DNA of 64,000 nt, taken from Kitasatospora sp. NBC_01287. Its GTDB lineage: Bacteria > Actinomycetota > Actinomycetes > Streptomycetales > Streptomycetaceae. Location of the stretch: positions 5,060,501 to 5,124,500 of the forward strand of contig NZ_JAPEPB010000001.1 in NCBI RefSeq assembly GCF_026340565.1, written 5' to 3'. This document shows, piece by piece, positions 60,592-64,000 of this stretch; within the stretch, counting starts at the first letter, position 1; each line of letters begins with the position of its first letter. The notes under the pieces were generated by a model that was given only the letters and a program-made list of their open reading frames with translations, did no database searches and was not told the DNA's origin. Position numbers and translations under genes: made by a program.

Positions 60592-62241
60592 ATGACCACC
60601 AACGTGACGCTCGACTCGAAGGTTCCCGCTCCGCGTGCCGCGGTGCTGGACGACGCCCACCTGGGCGACATCAAGGGTGCGCTGGGCACGATCCGGCTGG
60701 ACGACACCGCCGAGCGCAAGGGCCTGTCGGCCAAGCTGAAGACGCTGCTGGCGATCGTCGGCCCCGGCCTGATCGTGATGGTCGGAGACAACGACGCCGG
60801 CGCGTTCTCGACCTACGGCAACGCCGGGCAGAACTACGGCACCCACCTGCTGTGGACGCTGCTGCTGCTGGTCCCGGTGCTGTACGTGAACCAGGAGATG
60901 GTGCTGCGCCTGGGCGCGGTCACCGGGGTCGGGCACGCCCGGCTGATCCTGGAGCGCTTCGGCAGGTTCTGGGGCGCGTTCAGCGTGATCGACCTGTTCC
61001 TGCTGAACGCGCTGACCCTGGTGACGGAGTTCATCGGGATCACGCTGGCGGCCGGCTACCTGGGGCTGCCCAAGGTGCTGTCGGTGGTGCTGGCGGCGGG
61101 GATCATCATCGCGTCGGCGTTCACCGGTTCGTTCCGGCGCTTCGAGCGGATCGCGGTGGCGCTCTGCGCCGGCTCGCTGCTGCTGGTGCCGATCTACTTC
61201 ATGGTCCACCCGAAGACCTCGCAGCTGGCGCATGACTTCGTCGTGCCCGACATGCCCGGCGGGACCGGCCAGTTGGCGACCGTGATGCTGCTGATCATCT
61301 CGATCGTCGGCACCACTGTGGCGCCGTGGCAGCTCTTCTTCCAGCAGTCGTACGTGATCGACAAGCGGATCACGCCGCGGTTCATGAAGTACGAGAAGGT
61401 CGACCTGTGGATCGGCATCGTGATCGTGGTCGTGGGCGCGGCGGCGATGATGGGCTTCACGGCGGCGGCGTTCGCCGGGACGGACGGCGTCGGCCAGTTC
61501 TCGGACGCGGGCGCGGTGGCCAAGGGCCTGGCGGACCACTCGGGCAAGCTGGTCGGCGTGCTGTTCGCGATCGCGCTGCTGGACGCCTCGATCATCGGCG
61601 CCTTCGCGGTCTCGCTCTCCACGGCCTACGCGATCGGTGACGTCTTCGGCCTCAAGCACTCGCTGCACCGCGGGGTCGAGGGTGCGAAGGGCTTCTACGC
61701 CGTCTACGCGGGCGTGGTCTGCGCGGCGGCGGCGATCGTGCTGGTTGCCAGCGACCACACGCTGGGCCTGCTGACCCAGGGCGTGCAGGTGCTGGCCGGG
61801 GTGCTGCTGCCCTCCGCCTCGGTCTTCCTGCTGCTGCTCTGCAACGACCGCCAGGTGCTCGGCCCGTGGACCAACGGGCCCAGGACGAACGCCTTCACCT
61901 CGGCGGTGGTCGGGGTGCTGGTGACCCTCTCGGTGGTCCTGACCGCCTCGGTGCTCTTCCCGGACATCTCCTCCGGCGCGATCCTGGACATCATGGCCGG
62001 CTGCGGCGTGGTCGGGGTGCTGGCGGCCGGCTTCGCCTTCACCCGGCGGCGCACCGCGACCAAGGAGGACCCCATCGACCGCACGGGAAGGGACACTTGG
62101 CGGATGCCCCCGCTGGAGACCCTGGCCCGCCCGGTGATGTCCAGTGGCCGCAAGATCGGCATGGGCGCGCTCCGCACCTACCTGCTGATCTCGATGGTGC
62201 TGGTCGTCATCAAGCTCGTCCGGACGGCGCTCGGGCACTGA
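60592..62241 (+). CDS. NRAMP-like divalent metal (probably Mg2+) transporter
   Basis: 549 residues, 11-12 membrane helices. The fold is NRAMP, but the metal-binding motifs differ: TM1 reads GDNDAGAFSTYG where DPGN is expected (Asp kept, Asn to Ala), and TM6 reads TTVAPWQLFFQQS where MPH is expected (Met to Ala). Loss of the Met removes the soft ligand for Mn/Fe, and NRAMP-related Mg2+ transporters (NRMTs) are known to differ at these sites. The M-box riboswitch upstream supports Mg2+ as substrate. ATG 60592 has GGGAGG 7 nt upstream; a nearby CCCCC/GGGGG hairpin (60,558-60,580) could mask it. Confidence 0.85.
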   Translation: MTTNVTLDSKVPAPRAAVLDDAHLGDIKGALGTIRLDDTAERKGLSAKLKTLLAIVGPGLIVMVGDNDAGAFSTYGNAGQNYGTHLLWTLLLLVPVLYVNQEMVLRLGAVTGVGHARLILERFGRFWGAFSVIDLFLLNALTLVTEFIGITLAAGYLGLPKVLSVVLAAGIIIASAFTGSFRRFERIAVALCAGSLLLVPIYFMVHPKTSQLAHDFVVPDMPGGTGQLATVMLLIISIVGTTVAPWQLFFQQSYVIDKRITPRFMKYEKVDLWIGIVIVVVGAAAMMGFTAAAFAGTDGVGQFSDAGAVAKGLADHSGKLVGVLFAIALLDASIIGAFAVSLSTAYAIGDVFGLKHSLHRGVEGAKGFYAVYAGVVCAAAAIVLVASDHTLGLLTQGVQVLAGVLLPSASVFLLLLCNDRQVLGPWTNGPRTNAFTSAVVGVLVTLSVVLTASVLFPDISSGAILDIMAGCGVVGVLAAGFAFTRRRTATKEDPIDRTGRDTWRMPPLETLARPVMSSGRKIGMGALRTYLLISMVLVVIKLVRTALGH

Positions 62242-62320
62242 GCCTTCGGTGAGTTGACGTCCCGTCAGAGTCGGTCGGGGGCGTGCCTGTGCACGCCCTG
62301 CCCAGGGCGGCGCTGCCTCC

Positions 62321-63169
62321 TCACGGCCGCGGGCGCTCCCTCATGGTGGCGCGGATACCGGCGATCAAGGTGGCGGTGTGGCCGCGGTCGCGGCACTTGG
62401 GGCAGAACCCGTCCTCCCGGAGGGAACCGGGCGGGCCGGCGGCGTGGCAGGTGCGGCAGGTGGCCCGGTGGGGTTGCTGATGCGTGGCCGTCAGCGGCGG
62501 CTCGGGGACGGGCGCTCGGACGGGTGCTCGGACGGGCGCGGGGGCGGGCTCGGGCGGCACCCGGTCGAGCAGGCGCCGCCGGGCGAAGGCGCCGGGGCAC
62601 TGCACACTCGCGGGCAGCCCGTTGGTGAGCGCGAAGCGGAACTGCTCCACCGTCACCCCGCGTGCGAACCACTCGGCGGCGAGCGCCTCCAGTTCCTCGC
62701 ACTCGCGCGCGGAGAGCATCATCCGCCGGTCGGCGGCCGCGAGCGAGGCCAGCGCGCGGTACGAGAAGGAGCGCGCCGGGGGCGCGGGGGAGGGGTCCGC
62801 ACTCCCGCCCGTGCGGCGGTCGGTCAGGAACCGCTCCCACCAGGAGGCGGCCCGGGCCGTGCGCGAGAAGTAGGTGCGGGAGACCCAGCGGGTGACGCCC
62901 TCACCGACGGTCTCCCGGATGCGCAGCAGGTGCCCCAGTCGGGCGAGGTGGCGCAGCGCACTGCGGACGGCCTGCTGCCCGAACCGGGGCTGGGCGGCCG
63001 CGAGCGTCTTGGCGTCGACGGCCGCGCCGTCGGGCAGGCGGTCGAGGAAGGCGGCGAGGTACGCCTCGCGCTCGGGCAGGTGCGCGAAGGTGCGCGATTC
63101 GAGGGGGTGTTGCGACGGCGCGGACCGCTTGCCGTAGCCGGGCGCGGCAGTAGGGTGGGTGGTAGCCAC
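62321..63169 (-). CDS. Winged-helix protein with C-terminal zinc ribbon
   Basis: 282 residues. An N-terminal HTH region (VDAKTLAAAQPRFGQQAVRSALRHLARLGHLLRIRE), a central helical domain (RMMLSARECEELEALAAEWFARGVTVEQFRFALTNGLP) and a C-terminal ribbon CRTCHAAGP...FCPKCRDRGH with four Cys. Family members are annotated as MarR-like in streptomycetes; actual target unknown. GC linker with Pro/Ala/Val repeats (APVRAPVRAPV) between domains. It converges on the transporter gene. Confidence 0.75.
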   Translation of the reverse strand: MATTHPTAAPGYGKRSAPSQHPLESRTFAHLPEREAYLAAFLDRLPDGAAVDAKTLAAAQPRFGQQAVRSALRHLARLGHLLRIRETVGEGVTRWVSRTYFSRTARAASWWERFLTDRRTGGSADPSPAPPARSFSYRALASLAAADRRMMLSARECEELEALAAEWFARGVTVEQFRFALTNGLPASVQCPGAFARRRLLDRVPPEPAPAPVRAPVRAPVPEPPLTATHQQPHRATCRTCHAAGPPGSLREDGFCPKCRDRGHTATLIAGIRATMRERPRP

Positions 63170-63199
63170 TGGATCGACTGACTCGATTCGTGTCGGTCA

Positions 63200-63235
63200 G
63201 ACCCCTGCATGGTGTTGGTAGCACCGGCGGGGGTC
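63200..63235. terminator. GACCCC/GGGGTC hairpin with nested GGTG/CACC stem
   Basis: Plus strand is followed by GTTTCTTTG. It lies between the winged-helix gene's start and the DUF397 gene's stop. No plus-strand gene precedes it, so it may end DUF397 transcription on the minus strand or be an isolated hairpin. Confidence 0.5.
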
Positions 63236-63404
63236 GTTTCTTTGCCTTTGCGCGAACCGTACACCGCAGTCGCGGGGTGGTGGCAAGTCGTGACGATAAG
63301 TCATATTCAATGGTCGGCGCGCACCTTGGGGGGTGGGTGGGAGTAGGCCGCCCACCGTTCCTCAGAAGGAGAGCTCGGGTGCCGAAGCCCGAAGCTCGGG
63401 TGTC

Positions 63405-63596
63405 TCAGCGAAGGGGCTGCTGGGCCGCGAAGGTGACGAATCCGGCCCACGCGGCGGGGGAGAAGGCGAGCTGCGGGCCGGCCTTGTCCTTGGAGTCGCG
63501 GATGCGGACGATCTCGGGGGAGCGGGCGGCCTCGATGCAGTTGCCGCCGTCGCTGTCGCTGTAGCTGGACTTGAACCACGCGAGTTCGGCGCTCAT
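63405..63596 (-). CDS. DUF397 protein
   Basis: 63 residues, complete DUF397: LAWFKSSYSDSDGGNCIEAA, then VRIRDSKDKAGPQLAFSPAAWAGFV. These small proteins pair with adjacent Scr1-type XRE regulators and act as their antagonist in sporulation/quorum-like switches or toxin-antitoxin-like pairs. The ATG overlaps the upstream gene's stop by 4 bp (ATGA). Confidence 0.93.
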   Translation of the reverse strand: MSAELAWFKSSYSDSDGGNCIEAARSPEIVRIRDSKDKAGPQLAFSPAAWAGFVTFAAQQPLR

Positions 63597-64000
63597 AGCT
63601 CCTCCATCAACCCTTCGATGAACCGGGCAGACTCCCCAACCCCGAGGGCCTGCATCCGGATCATGCCATGGCGCTGTTCGAGAGTGCTCACCGTCTGTGC
63701 GTCGCTGTACAGGGCGCCGGTCGCCTGGCCCTCCACATAGGCGTAGCGCTGGTGATCGCCGGTTTCTACCAGGACGAAGGGACCGACGAGCGCCGCGGCG
63801 TCAGCGCCGCTGTCGACCGGCAGCACCTGGATCGACACATTGCGCAGCTGTCCTGTCTCCAGCAGGTGTTGGAGCTGCCGCCTCATCGCCTCTGGCCCGC
63901 CCACTCTCGTGCGCAGTGCGGCCTCGAAGATCGTGAAGCTGAACAGGATGGGCGGGGTCCGGGTGAGCTTCTGCTGTCGTTCGAGTCGCGCTTGTACCCG
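63593..64000 (-). CDS. Scr1/DUF5753-family XRE regulator, C-terminal part only
   Basis: The visible 135 residues are the DUF5753 domain: RQQKLTRTPPILFSFTIFEAALR, MRRQLQHLLETGQLRNVSIQVLPV, FVLVETGDHQRYAYVEGQATGALY. The N-terminal HTH and start lie beyond the right edge of the window. Coupled to the DUF397 gene. Confidence 0.9.
   Translation of the reverse strand, partial: RVQARLERQQKLTRTPPILFSFTIFEAALRTRVGGPEAMRRQLQHLLETGQLRNVSIQVLPVDSGADAAALVGPFVLVETGDHQRYAYVEGQATGALYSDAQTVSTLEQRHGMIRMQALGVGESARFIEGLMEEL

Noticed and set aside
60412..62238. 608-codon minus-strand ORF opposite the NRAMP transporter
   Set aside because: Shadow of the transporter; no domain.

Overview
The window is very GC-rich DNA with frequent GTG starts, 1-4 bp stop/start overlaps and streptomycete gene families: BldG with its anti-sigma partner, TopA with a lysine-repeat tail, membrane-fused thymidylate kinase, DUF397 and DUF4244. 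Its gene order (Tad cluster, DEAD helicase, bldG, proton pyrophosphatase, topA, tmk, holB) is the one I remember from the central chromosome of Streptomyces and Kitasatospora. I take it as chromosomal DNA of a Streptomycetaceae member carrying two accessory insertions.

Layout. 1-7.2 kb: an NlpC/P60-like hydrolase, a secreted GH18 protein, a SulP-STAS-carbonic anhydrase fusion, a CooC-like ATPase behind a Zur/Fur-like palindrome, a degenerate Fic-fold protein. 7.2-8.9 kb: a HAD-IB phosphatase and a hairpin-rich intergenic stretch. 8.9-15.4 kb: a Flp/Tad pilus operon (TadZ, TadA, TadB, TadC, DUF4244, TadE, TadE/G-like) facing a DEAD helicase. 18-38.5 kb: bldG and its anti-sigma-like partner, hppA, a lipoprotein, a methyltransferase, topA, an MFS-tmk fusion, holB, two alpha/beta hydrolases, and a TetR/leuE divergent pair. 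38.7 kb: tRNA-Thr(CGU).

38.73-52.50 kb is a tandem pair of genomic islands. The last 42 nt of the tRNA gene recur at 45,511 and 52,454, each followed by a terminator hairpin. Island 1 carries hsdM-hsdS-hsdR (type I restriction-modification). Island 2 carries a compact operon of a dual-GHKL histidine kinase, an atypical response regulator and a ComEC-like metallo-beta-lactamase-fold hydrolase, followed by an N6-adenine-type DNA methyltransferase and an excisionase-like HTH protein. No integrase is present in either. Island 2 is the best candidate for an undescribed, possibly defensive, system; that role is inference.

52.5-64 kb: a Ser/Thr kinase, an ECF-sigma-factor remnant, an ABC transporter with an upstream regulator/small membrane protein/sensor operon, an M-box (Mg2+) riboswitch with a possible leader peptide ahead of an NRAMP-like transporter whose metal-site residues are changed, a winged-helix/zinc-ribbon protein, and a DUF397/Scr1-type regulator pair cut by the window edge.
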